Origin: Komagataeibacter medellinensis NBRC 3288
GTDB lineage: Bacteria > Pseudomonadota > Alphaproteobacteria > Acetobacterales > Acetobacteraceae
NCBI RefSeq assembly: GCF_000182745.2
Contig: NC_016027.1
Coordinates: 871,001 to 935,000, forward strand
Direction of reading: 5' to 3'
DNA: 64,000 bases
The stretch's first letter is position 1. Every line of letters starts with the position of its first letter. The notes under the pieces were generated by a model. The model saw only the letters and a list, made by a program, of their open reading frames with translations. It made no database searches and was not told the DNA's origin. Positions 12,144 to 21,246 of this stretch are shown one piece after another. The position numbers were made by a program, and so were the translations under genes.

Positions 12144-12761
12144 CTACGCGCCGGTACTGGCAGCCGGGGCGGCAACCGGGGCGGCAACCGGGGTGGCAAC
12201 CGGGGTGGCAACCGGGGTGGCAGGCTTGGTGGGCACACCCGCCTGCGGGGTCAGATTCTGGCGGGCCTGCTGGCGGATGGCGTTGCACTTCTGGGTAAAC
12301 ACGGCAGATTGCGAGGCCGTCATGAAATTGATGATGAACGCCACCACCAGCGAACAGAAGGACAGCGCAATCACCGCCTGCCCCAGCCCGCCTATGGGTG
12401 TATCGTAATATTCCGCCGAGTACCACAGTAGCACAAGGCTGAGTACTGCCCCGAAAAAACCCATGACACCGGTGTAATGGACCAGGGTGTCTTCCTCATT
12501 GGCGTAATCAGTACTTTCCTGCCACAGCAGGTACAGCTTCTGGTTCATTTCCTCTACCTGGCAGTCATGTTCCAACTGCTGCGCGCTGACCAGCCTGCTG
12601 GGGGCCGTGCGGTACATGCCCAGTTCCTGCTGTGCCTTGGCAAAGACCCGCCGCCGTTCCTTGATGGCAGGCAGGCTGATATCCACAAAGCTGAGAATTG
12701 CCACATTCAGGCCAGCCGACAACTGCACAACCGCCTGAAAATCACCCCAAGTCTGGCTCAC
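12144..12761 (-). CDS. Hypothetical membrane protein with PVAT-repeat tail
   Basis: I do not recognise this 205-residue protein. It starts MSQTWGDFQAVVQLSAG, has a charged, probably cytoplasmic helical region (residues 30-90), two likely membrane segments (about 92-115 and 122-147), and a C-terminal low-complexity tail of repeated P-V-A-T/A units (about 178-202) encoded by 12-bp tandem repeats. It lies immediately before the CRISPR array 1 leader but on the opposite strand. Nothing links it to CRISPR function except position. Confidence 0.7.
   Translation of the reverse strand: MSQTWGDFQAVVQLSAGLNVAILSFVDISLPAIKERRRVFAKAQQELGMYRTAPSRLVSAQQLEHDCQVEEMNQKLYLLWQESTDYANEEDTLVHYTGVMGFFGAVLSLVLLWYSAEYYDTPIGGLGQAVIALSFCSLVVAFIINFMTASQSAVFTQKCNAIRQQARQNLTPQAGVPTKPATPVATPVATPVAAPVAAPAASTGA
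12161..12222. repeat. 12-bp tandem repeat encoding PVAT/PVAA units
   Basis: About five head-to-tail copies of a GGCAACCGGGGT-type 12-mer (one position varies between C and T) lie within the 3' end of the preceding gene. Each copy encodes four residues, so copy-number changes would keep the reading frame. Confidence 0.85.
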
Positions 12762-12863
12762 GCTGGCCCTCCGGTCTCAAATAGCCGCAAGAACGATACC
12801 GCATGCCACCGCCGAAAAGCAGCCTGCAAAACAGGCGGGCAGGATTGCATTCATTCCGGGGTT

Positions 12864-12981
12864 GGCCCCATGGCAACCATGCTTTCACGGCGGCGGAAAA
12901 ACGGGTAGAACAAAGGGCCATAAAGTTGGTAGAGTCTTTGACAGTAAAATAGTGATTTGGAAACAATGGGTTCCAGGAAGG
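12864..12981 (+). promoter_or_regulatory. Leader of CRISPR array 1, including a copy of the cas2 3' end
   Basis: The roughly 118 bases before the first repeat are nearly identical to the reverse complement of the array 2 leader, beginning inside the cas2 coding sequence. In the plus-strand frame the left part encodes GPMATMLSRRRKNG and a stop, matching the Cas2 C-terminus [14 protein letters not shown]. The shared leader core starts at AAAGTTGGTAGA and contains TCTTTGACA. An IHF-like site abuts the repeat but reads AAACAA where arrays 2 and 3 have AATCAA. Confidence 0.8.
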
Positions 12982-13437
12982 GTGTTCCCCGCACGCGCGG
13001 GGATGAACCGATCACCGTTCTTGATTCGCCGCTGACCTCTGGGTGTTCCCCGCACGCGCGGGGATGAACCGCGGGGATATGCCTGTATCTGGTGCAGAAC
13101 AGGGTGTTCCCCGCACGCGCGGGGATGAACCGGTGTTATCCTTCAGGATGCGGCAATCACGCCAGTGTTCCCCGCACGCGCGGGGATGAACCGGCCGACA
13201 ACGCGGCCATCCAGGCATCGTGAGCGTGTTCCCCGCACGCGCGGGGATGAACCGCCTGCTTGCGGGCATGATAGGCGTCAAGGCGCGTGTTCCCCGCACG
13301 CGCGGGGATGAACCGTTCAGGCGACCGCAAAGAAGCAGGCAGAAGAAGTGTTCCCCGCATGCGCGGGGATGAACCGTAATCCACAATGTCCGGGTCGTTC
13401 TCAAAGGCGTGTTCCCCGCACACGCGGGGATAAACCT
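12982..13437 (+). CRISPR. Type I-E CRISPR array 1 (8 repeats, 7 spacers)
   Basis: Repeats of 29 bases start at 12982, 13043, 13104, 13165, 13226, 13287, 13348 and 13409, with a strict 61-base period and 32-base spacers. Each begins GTGTTCCCCGCACGCGC and ends GGGGATGAACCG, the type I-E form. The leader is on the left, so transcription is rightward, opposite to arrays 2 and 3. The seventh repeat has one change and the eighth is degenerate (ends GATAAACCT), as expected for the trailer end. The repeat equals that of array 3. No cas genes adjoin this array. Confidence 0.98.
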
Positions 13438-13551
13438 CATCGGACCACGAAGGAAAATGCCCTACAGCACATACGCGCGCTGCCGCTGATTTCGGGAGGC
13501 GTGGCCAGACATCCCCGTGGATGACACGCTACAGAATAGTGGCTGAACGGT

Positions 13552-13640
13552 GGGCAGGTGGGGCCAGCCATAAACCCCACAATATTGATCCCGCCACAAG
13601 GGCGGTCCTGCGGTCGGCTGAATATCGCCGCTTCACTGCA
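13552..13640 (-). repeat. Two-hairpin trailer repeat, copy A
   Basis: Read on the minus strand, this segment contains GATATTC, a stem-loop core CCGCCCTTGTGGCGGGATC, then GGGGTT and GGCCCC forming a second short hairpin. Three diverged copies occur at 17.97-18.6 kb (copies B-D). It lies about 115 bases beyond the degenerate last repeat of array 1. Confidence 0.75.
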
Positions 13641-13794
13641 CGCCGCACCCATTACATTAGGACGGCACGAAGAAGAATTCCACGACAGTTTTCAGTATTG
13701 GGCAGGACATGACCGGGATCAGGGACGGCCTGACGCGGATGGCGGCAGTTGGACGCAACCCGCAGTAACTGCGGGAGGCAACTGGGCTGGGACT

Positions 13795-13885
13795 GTGTTC
13801 CCCGCGCATGCGGGGATGAACCATCGTCGTGGATTTTCCGGTCAACCGGAACCGTGTATCCCCCCGCACATGCAGGAATGAACCG
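13795..13885 (+). repeat. Relic CRISPR repeat-spacer-repeat unit
   Basis: A near-consensus repeat at 13795-13823 (GTGTTCCCCGCGCATGCGGG, then GATGAACCA) is followed by a 30-base spacer-like stretch and a more decayed repeat with an insertion at 13854-13885 (starts GTGTATCCCCCCGCAC, ends GAATGAACCG). The unit has the same orientation as array 1 but is about 360 bases beyond its end, so it looks like the remains of an older, longer array. Confidence 0.8.
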
Positions 13886-13940
13886 TGAGGCAAAAAGACT
13901 GCTTGAAATCCCCCCCTGATAAGAATGATAACGGTCTCTG

Positions 13941-14010
13941 ATTACTGCCTTTTTTTCAAAAAGCGGCATTCTTCAAAGCTTTTTGGGAAAAAGCTTCACC
14001 AAAAATCTCT
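13941..14010. terminator. Double-hairpin intergenic repeat downstream of nrdJ
   Basis: Contains two stem-loops (TACTGCCTTTTTTTCAAAAA-type, then AAGCTTTTTGGGAAAAAGCTT) followed by CACCAAAAA. The same two-stem unit recurs at 23812, 32723, 43938 and 60025. It lies between the 3' end of nrdJ and array 1, which are transcribed toward each other, consistent with a two-way terminator. Confidence 0.7.
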
Positions 14011-14039
14011 CTGCGTTTTCGGGGCTGTTGCGCGGTGCA

Positions 14040-16439
14040 CTAGATCGGGCAGGCACCGCTGGCGCATTGCAGGTGGGCCCAGTCCACCACCTCACGCGCA
14101 TCCTCACCATGAATGGCGGCGGTAATGGCGGCAAAGCGGCCTGCGGGCACTTCTTCCTCAGGCAGGTATTCGTAGCCCAGATCGGAATCGGGCCTGCTGG
14201 GTAGCACGGCGCAGCAGCGCACATGGGGCTGGTTAGCCGCCACCATGGCGCGGAAGCCCGCAAGGTCATGCCGGTCGGTATAGACCTTGAGCGTGTAGGA
14301 CACCTGATTGCCCTGCGCCGCCCCGATCCAGTATTTCTCCAGCAATTCCAGCCAGCGATACTGCTCGGCAGGCGTGGCTTCCGGGGCGGTGACCACGCGC
14401 CCGCCCATGCCAAGCCGCTGGATCAGCGGCACGGTGGGAAAGCCCACAATGCTCATGCCCGGAAAGCTGCGCAGGCTACGCACGGGGTAACCACGGCTGG
14501 CATAATCGGCCAGTAGCGGGTCGGAACCTGTCTCCCACGTACCATCGGCGCACTGTACGCCCTTGAACTGCACCCAGCGCAGGTACTGCCGCCGTGCGGG
14601 CAGGTGCGCGCCCTCCGTCAGGCCGAACAGCTTGGATGTGGTGCCCGCAGGCTTGACGGTAGTGACCGTAACCGGGCGGGCGGTGCCGGTCTCATGTGCG
14701 TAGGCATTGGCCTCGGTCTTGGCAATGGTGGACAATTCGCGCACCGCATCCCAGAACGGTGCGGCGCGCGTCTCATCCAGCAGGTCATGGAAATCAAGGC
14801 CAAAACGCAGCCATGCCCATTCATGCAGGCCGGTCGGGCCAATGCCGATGCGGTTGGTGCGGCGCACTTCCTCGCCATACAATGCGTCCATGCGGTTGGC
14901 GCGCAACAGGAAGCGCACGCCAAGCCGCACGGCATCGCGCACGCGGGCATCCCATATTGCCGCCGTTTCGGCTGCTACATGGCCGGGGGTTACGCCATCC
15001 AGCGCCACCGGGCAGGCCAGCAGCGGGGCAAAATCGCCAATCACGCAGTAGCCACCGGTTACGTGCAGCGTAATCTCGCCACACGGGTTGGTGGTGACCG
15101 GAAAATGCGCGCCCGCCGCCCGCCGGGCCAGATCGGCCAGCAGGCCCGCGCCCTCGGTGGCCTGGTAGCGGTGCGAGCGGAAGTCACGCCCGTCCGTATA
15201 AACCGGTTTGCGTCGCGCGCTGCCGGTGCGGCTGTCTTCCAGCCGGTCGCCGTTGATGAAGCCGGGCTCGCCATTGATCCACGCGCACCGCGTGGCCTCG
15301 GCAAACACGGCGCGGGCATGGTCGGCCAGCGGGGCAACCCGTGCGGGGTCGTTCACGCAGGCCCAGAATTCGGCATCGACCATCACCGAATGGTTGGCCG
15401 TCCACAGCCCGCCCTCTTCCTTGGCGCGGATGAAGCGCAGTACATCCGCATCGCGCCACGACTTGGTGGCCATACGCGCGGCCCGGCGCGCGCCGCCCAC
15501 CTGCACCTCGACCGAGAGATAGTGGTCCACCCGCAGCGCCTGTTCCCATAGCGCCATGCTCCCCGCGCGCGCGGGCCGAATGACATGATCGCGCACGTTG
15601 AGCAACCCACGCAGCAGCGAAACCGGGCCGGACGCCGGGCGCCCCTGCATGCCCGCAATCGGGCTGCCAGCGCAGCGGATGGCGCTGAAATCGAATACCA
15701 GCGTGCGCGTACGCGCCCCCGCGAAGGCCATGGCCTCGATCATCTCAACCGCCTTGCCCCACCCTTCCCGGCTATCGGCGATTACATGAGCCTGTTCCGC
15801 ACCTTCGGGCACCTGCGTCATTACATTACGGGACAGGAAAGCGCGGACCTTCCCCTCCATTGCTGCATCGAACGCATCCAGCCCCGTACCCCAGGGCAGG
15901 ATCTGCATCTCAAGGCCAAGACGCAGCAGGCCCGCGCGGTCGTGGGGGTAGTCGGGGTGACTGGGGGAAAGGACGAACTGCAGGTCTGGCGCCTGCCCCC
16001 AGTCCACCACGCACAGTTCATCATCATACGCCCGCCCCACGCCGGACCCGTTGAGCAGGAGGTAGAATTTGGCGAACGAGCAGATGGCCGTGGCGCAGTT
16101 GGTAAACATTTCCATGTTCCGCCCCGGCTGTGCGGCATCGCCATGCTGCAGGTGGCGGCCCGAGGTGAGCAGCGCGCCGGTGGCAATGGCGTTGCGCAGT
16201 TGCGCGCGCTCGGCTGGCGTGACGGTGGGCAGCAGTTCCGTGTTGCCGCGTGCGACACGGTCGGCCACGCGGCCGAAATCCTCATGGTCGGCGGGACGGA
16301 ACACGGTGCGGCGACCCACGGCTTCCCCCATGCCCCGGTCCAGCGCGCGGCTAGGCAGCGAGGGGGTGCCAAACGCGCCCTCCAACGGGTTACGCACATG
16401 CGCGCGCGCCGTACCAGCCAGCGAGAAACCTCCGTCCAT
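14040..16439 (-). CDS. Adenosylcobalamin-dependent ribonucleoside-triphosphate reductase
   Basis: Reduces ribonucleoside triphosphates to deoxy forms using vitamin B12 and a thiyl radical (class II, monomeric Lactobacillus leichmannii type). The 799-residue product has SGRHLQHGD near residue 95, a cysteine in MFTNCATAICSFAKF that fits the active-site disulfide partner, the thiyl-radical region TTNPCGEITL, a second redox cysteine in GGYCVIGD, and the C-terminal shuttle pair CASGACPI. All key cysteines are present and the length is only slightly above the family norm. The gene stands alone between CRISPR arrays 1 and 2, diverging from ltrA. I saw no cobalamin riboswitch upstream. Confidence 0.92.
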   Translation of the reverse strand: MDGGFSLAGTARAHVRNPLEGAFGTPSLPSRALDRGMGEAVGRRTVFRPADHEDFGRVADRVARGNTELLPTVTPAERAQLRNAIATGALLTSGRHLQHGDAAQPGRNMEMFTNCATAICSFAKFYLLLNGSGVGRAYDDELCVVDWGQAPDLQFVLSPSHPDYPHDRAGLLRLGLEMQILPWGTGLDAFDAAMEGKVRAFLSRNVMTQVPEGAEQAHVIADSREGWGKAVEMIEAMAFAGARTRTLVFDFSAIRCAGSPIAGMQGRPASGPVSLLRGLLNVRDHVIRPARAGSMALWEQALRVDHYLSVEVQVGGARRAARMATKSWRDADVLRFIRAKEEGGLWTANHSVMVDAEFWACVNDPARVAPLADHARAVFAEATRCAWINGEPGFINGDRLEDSRTGSARRKPVYTDGRDFRSHRYQATEGAGLLADLARRAAGAHFPVTTNPCGEITLHVTGGYCVIGDFAPLLACPVALDGVTPGHVAAETAAIWDARVRDAVRLGVRFLLRANRMDALYGEEVRRTNRIGIGPTGLHEWAWLRFGLDFHDLLDETRAAPFWDAVRELSTIAKTEANAYAHETGTARPVTVTTVKPAGTTSKLFGLTEGAHLPARRQYLRWVQFKGVQCADGTWETGSDPLLADYASRGYPVRSLRSFPGMSIVGFPTVPLIQRLGMGGRVVTAPEATPAEQYRWLELLEKYWIGAAQGNQVSYTLKVYTDRHDLAGFRAMVAANQPHVRCCAVLPSRPDSDLGYEYLPEEEVPAGRFAAITAAIHGEDAREVVDWAHLQCASGACPI

Positions 16440-16522
16440 GCTCCAGTTCCTTCATGCCCGCGAAGCCGGGTCCGCCTGGCACGGCCACTTCGCATCATAT
16501 TGTATTAGATGCATTATGATTG

Positions 16523-16537
16523 CACCATATCTAGTGG
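16523..16537. promoter_or_regulatory. Possible NrdR box upstream of the ribonucleotide reductase
   Basis: The partly palindromic CACCATATCTAGTGG lies about 85 bases upstream of the reductase start and matches an NrdR-box pattern (ACTATATATAGTGT-like) at about 11 of 14 positions. A weaker AT-rich second site may lie at 16494-16510. NrdR sites normally come in pairs, so this is tentative. Confidence 0.3.
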
Positions 16538-16722
16538 CATGCACGCTTAAATTTAGGTGACTGCCCCCCGCCCCCACCCGCAGGGCAAGACTTCCGCCGT
16601 GCGAATCCTTCGGCATGTTTTTTGTAACGGCCATGGTCAGAGTCGGGTTACATGCACGAATCACTTTAATGCCGCAGCCCGTACAGTGACCCCGGCATGC
16701 CGCCCCCGATAAAGGAGCCACC

Positions 16723-17898
16723 ATGGCCACACCCGCCCCCACCCTTCACCCGCTGATGCGCCAGTCGGGGCCGGATGGCGCACGGGTCACGAACGAAGAA
16801 CTGTTCTTCGATCTGGCTTATGTCTTCCTGGTTACCCAGATCAGCCATGGCCTGCTGCACCACCTGAACTGGATGGGTGGGGTGCAGACGCTCATCCTGT
16901 GGTTCGCCGCCTGGCTGGGGTGGCAGTACACCGGGTGGGTCACCAACTGGTTCGACCCGCGCGTGCCCGCCCTGCGCGGGGTGATGTTCGTAACCATGGC
17001 GCTGGCCGTGCTGTGCGGGGCCGCAGCGCCCGAAGCCTTCGGCCCGCGCGGTCTGGCCTTTGCGCTGTGTTATGCTGCCATGCAGGTTGGCCGTTCAGCC
17101 TTTATTGTATGCAGCCTGCCCGCCAGCCATCCACTTGCACCCAATTACCGGCGCATTCTGGGCTGGGGGGTCATTGCGGGCGTGTTCTGGATTGCAGGCG
17201 GCGTGGGTACGCCCGCGTGGCGGGTACCGCTCTGGGCAGTGGGGGTGGCGTGTGAATATGTCTCGCCCATGTTCGGGTTCTGGCTGCCCGGCCTTGGGCG
17301 CTCGCGCACGGCGGACTGGACGATCGCGGGCGGCCATCTGGTGGAGCGATGCCAGTTGTTCGTAATCGTGGCGCTGGGCGAGACGATCATGGCATCGGGC
17401 CTGTCACTGGCGAAGAATACGGAATGGTCGGTCTGGGAACTGGGCGGGTTTGGCACCAGCTTCCTATGCACCATTGCCATGTGGTGGCTGTATTTCGGCA
17501 CATCGAGCGAGGAAGCCGAGCACAGCATCACTACATCACCCGATCCGGGGCGGATGGGGGCGTATTTCCATTACCTGCATGTAGTGCTGGTGGCGGGCAT
17601 TATCGTGACGGCAGTGGGCATGGACATCCTGCTTGAAGAACCGGTCGAGGCCGCAACCGGTGCCCCTGCCGTGGTAATGACGCTGGGGCCGGTGCTCTAC
17701 CTTATGGCCAGCACGCTCTACCGTTGGGTTGCCACCCGCCGCCTTGTGCGCGCGCAGGTGGCGGGCGCGGTCGTGCTGGTGGTGGCAGGCATTGCGGGGC
17801 ACGGCCTGCCCATGTGGCAGCTTGCACTGGTGGAGACGCTGGTCCTACTGGCTACCAGCTTCGTATCCGTGGGCAGGCCACAGGTGGAGCGGCGGTAA
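16723..17898 (+). CDS. ltrA: Low temperature requirement protein A (LtrA) family membrane protein
   Basis: A polytopic inner-membrane protein of unknown biochemical role; the family was named from a Listeria mutant that failed to grow in the cold. The 391-residue product has the conserved N-terminal VTNEELFFDLAYVFLVTQ, a central HLVERCQLFVIVALGETIM motif near residue 215 that marks the family, and about ten membrane segments. The ATG at 16723 follows a good ribosome binding site (AAAGGAG). It diverges from the reductase gene, and downstream lies only CRISPR-related debris. Confidence 0.92.
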   Translation: MATPAPTLHPLMRQSGPDGARVTNEELFFDLAYVFLVTQISHGLLHHLNWMGGVQTLILWFAAWLGWQYTGWVTNWFDPRVPALRGVMFVTMALAVLCGAAAPEAFGPRGLAFALCYAAMQVGRSAFIVCSLPASHPLAPNYRRILGWGVIAGVFWIAGGVGTPAWRVPLWAVGVACEYVSPMFGFWLPGLGRSRTADWTIAGGHLVERCQLFVIVALGETIMASGLSLAKNTEWSVWELGGFGTSFLCTIAMWWLYFGTSSEEAEHSITTSPDPGRMGAYFHYLHVVLVAGIIVTAVGMDILLEEPVEAATGAPAVVMTLGPVLYLMASTLYRWVATRRLVRAQVAGAVVLVVAGIAGHGLPMWQLALVETLVLLATSFVSVGRPQVERR

Positions 17899-17971
17899 CG
17901 GGACGGGCCTGTTCTGTCCAACATTTGAAATTACTATGGAGAACCTTCCGTGCACGGATTATACTGCACAG

Positions 17972-18062
17972 GCGACGCGCCGAGACACGGTGCCATTCTT
18001 CCAGCCGTAGGACCGCCCTTGTGGCGGGATCGCCATGGGGGGTTGCCGGGAGCCCCCCCGGC
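17972..18062 (+). repeat. Two-hairpin trailer repeat, copy B
   Basis: Contains GAGACACGGTG, GCCGTAGGACCGCCC, TTGTGGCGGGATCG and a GGGG...CCCC second hairpin. It shares the order and spacing of motifs with copies A, C and D. Similarity to copy C extends upstream over AACCTTCC. A 29-base CRISPR repeat relic follows at 18125. Confidence 0.75.
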
Positions 18063-18124
18063 GCGTCGTTTTCCCCATCAGCCCTATCTGTTTCACGGTT
18101 GTCCAGACTACCGGAAACGCTCTG

Positions 18125-18153
18125 CGGTGCCGCCCCGCATGTGCGGGGAACAC
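18125..18153 (-). repeat. Isolated degenerate CRISPR repeat
   Basis: A 29-base sequence differing from the array 2 repeat at four positions (it keeps TGTGCGGGGAACAC at its right end). It has the same orientation as array 2 and lies 814 bases beyond that array's trailer end. Confidence 0.8.
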
Positions 18154-18214
18154 TCCCGGAAATGGAAAGGAACGTCATGATGGAAACCTTCCTTGGTATC
18201 TGCTAGTGTCAGCT

Positions 18215-18310
18215 AGCGCGTATCGGAGACAACGGTGATATTCTCCCTGCCGAAGGACGTCCCTTTATGGGACGGATCGAATGGGGTTCTGCGGGAGGCC
18301 CCACCGACAC
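18215..18310 (+). repeat. Two-hairpin trailer repeat, copy C
   Basis: Contains GGAGACAACGGTGATATTCT, GCCGAAGGACGTCCC, TTTATGGGACGGATCG, then GGGGTT and AGGCCCC. It is a diverged tandem copy of B, and the stem changes are compensatory (CGTCCC pairs with GGGACG where B has CCGCCC with GGCGGG), suggesting that structure is conserved. Confidence 0.75.
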
Positions 18311-18318
18311 GCGTTATT

Positions 18319-18347
18319 CGGTTCATCCCCACGTATGCGGGGAACAC
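18319..18347 (-). repeat. Isolated degenerate CRISPR repeat
   Basis: A 29-base repeat with only two differences from array 2 (CCCCACGTATGCGGGG in place of CCCCGCGTGTGCGGGG). It begins 8 bases after copy C. No second repeat follows at the 61-base distance. Confidence 0.85.
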
Positions 18348-18498
18348 GTGGTGAAGACCACGCGCAACCAGCAGGAAAACTTCCTCCAGTCCTTCCATTC
18401 CCTGTCATTCGCTAATCCGCGACAGCAGATGCGCAGTCGCCGTGTATTCTAAAGCGAACTACTACTGCCTGACCCGGATGAGGAAAAAGGGAATTGAT

Positions 18499-18595
18499 GG
18501 CACGCGGACGGGGCCTGCTACAAAACCCCGCAAAGCGCTCCCGCCATGACGGCGGTGCTACGGCCAGCAGAATATCACCGTGTCGCCGCATGCCA
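18499..18595 (-). repeat. Two-hairpin trailer repeat, copy D
   Basis: Read on the minus strand it contains GACACGGTGATATTCT, GCCGTAGCACCGCC, ATGGCGGGAGCG, GGGGTTTT and AGGCCCCG, in the same order and spacing as copies A-C. It is inverted relative to B and C and directly precedes the phage-gene remnant. Confidence 0.75.
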
Positions 18596-18641
18596 GACAT
18601 GAACATACGCCATTTACCGGGAGGTTTCCATCATAGCTTTA

Positions 18642-18938
18642 TTTACATATCCGTTGATGGCAGCACCGATCCGATTGCATCTGCGTTGGGCCGGATTGCT
18701 GCAATCGGTACCAATCCCACGCCTGTTCTGGCAGCCCTTGGCTCTCTCATGATGACCAATACCCGGCAGCGCATGCGCGAAGGGATCGACCCCAATGGTG
18801 TGCGATAGGAAGATTACACCCCACTCAATCCCCTCTACGAGATCGACAGGCCCGACCCGACCATCCTGATCAGTCACGGTGGCTTTACTTCCAGACTGGC
18901 GACATCACTGACTTCACAGATCAGCGGAAATACAGTTA
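18642..18938 (+). pseudogene. Phage virion morphogenesis (tail completion, gpG-like) remnant
   Basis: In one frame the sequence encodes SVDGSTDPIASALGRIAA, TNTRQRMREGIDPNG, then an in-frame TAG at 18806-18808, then TPLNPLYEIDRPDPTILI, GGFTSRLATSLTSQI and SGNTVTV. This order (helical N-terminal part, TRQRF-like motif, DPDGxxW, then a G(D/F)..S(L)...GNTV beta end) is typical of the phage virion morphogenesis family. No separate start codon is clear. The frame ends exactly where the degenerate trailer repeat of array 2 begins (18939). It is broken by one stop and truncated at its 3' end, and no other phage genes are near. Confidence 0.65.
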
Positions 18939-19882
18939 CGGTTCAGCCTCGCGTATGCGGGGAACACGCTAATGTTAGAATAAGGTTAGCTCCCTCGATC
19001 GGTTCATCCCCGCGTGTGCGGGGAACACGATCATGTCATGAACGAAGCGCTGTGCCGGTCCGGTTCATCCCCGCGTGTGCGGGGAACACAGACGTACGGA
19101 ATGGGAATAAGTTTTTTGTTACGGTTCATCCCCGCGTGTGCGGGGAACACCCGACCGTAAAATCCAGACGGAAGGCCGCCGTCGGTTCATCCCCGCGTGT
19201 GCGGGGAACACTCCTGCGTGAAGGTGGTCAGCTTGCCTTCCAGCGGTTCATCCCCGCGTGTGCGGGGAACACCACAACGGCATGTCGGGCGTTGCCCCAG
19301 CCGTCGGTTCATCCCCGCGTGTGCGGGGAACACAGATGCCGACCGATCTGCGTCAGTGCACCCAGCGGTTCATCCCCGCGTGTGCGGGGAACACCACGAT
19401 TGCACGGCGCTGGGCCGCAGATAGAACGGTTCATCCCCGCGTGTGCGGGGAACACTTCAAAACGAAGTTCGTAAAATAGCAGATTTCCGGTTCATCCCCG
19501 CGTGTGCGGGGAACACCTATCCAGCCAGGTGGTGAAATCGTTGAACGCCGGTTCATCCCCGCGTGTGCGGGGAACACTTAGTATGAGTGGGACAGTTGGG
19601 AAAACGACACGGTTCATCCCCGCGTGTGCGGGGAACACGCCAGACGGCGCACAGTATCATTGTTGGCGATCGGTTCATCCCCGCGTGTGCGGGGAACACA
19701 TGTTTCGAGTCCGCGGGAATGGCTGCGTGAGCGGTTCATCCCCGCGTGTGCGGGGAACACCAGGGACCGGCGCTGTTCGTATGTCACAGCCTCGGTTCAT
19801 CCCCGCGTGTGCGGGGAACACCCGCGCACGTCACCATGCAATGCAGCATCGCCCGGTTCATCCCCGCGTGTGCGGGGAACAC
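18939..19882 (-). CRISPR. Type I-E CRISPR array 2 (16 repeats, 15 spacers), beside cas2
   Basis: Repeats of 29 bases begin at 18939 (degenerate, three changes), 19000, 19061 and every 61 bases to 19854; all spacers are 32 bases. On the plus strand each reads CGGTTCATCCCCGCGTGTGC then GGGGAACAC. The leader is at the right, next to cas2, so transcription is leftward. The repeat differs from arrays 1 and 3 by one base in the loop (T for C). The internal repeats are identical, indicating a recently active array. Confidence 0.99.
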
Positions 19883-21237
<1,355 letters not shown>

Positions 21238-21246
21238 GGCGCGCCC

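Noticed and set aside
12477-12908. A 143-codon frame ending in GPMATMLSRRRKNG as a possible gene
   Set aside because: Only its last 15 or so codons are meaningful, as a copied cas2 end; the rest is antisense to the membrane protein gene.
13012-13440. Open frames of 88-142 codons in array 1, and similar ones of up to 262 codons in arrays 2 and 3
   Set aside because: The 61-base period and stop-free repeats create long chance frames with repeated SSPRVRGT / HPRACGEH words. They are a known artefact of CRISPR arrays.
16440-16722. A cobalamin riboswitch upstream of the B12-dependent reductase
   Set aside because: I looked for the B12-box core and its flanking helices and saw neither.
18267-18452. 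A 61-codon frame as part of a second phage gene
   Set aside because: It starts inside trailer repeat C and runs through a relic CRISPR repeat. The residual similarity to phage tail proteins is too vague.
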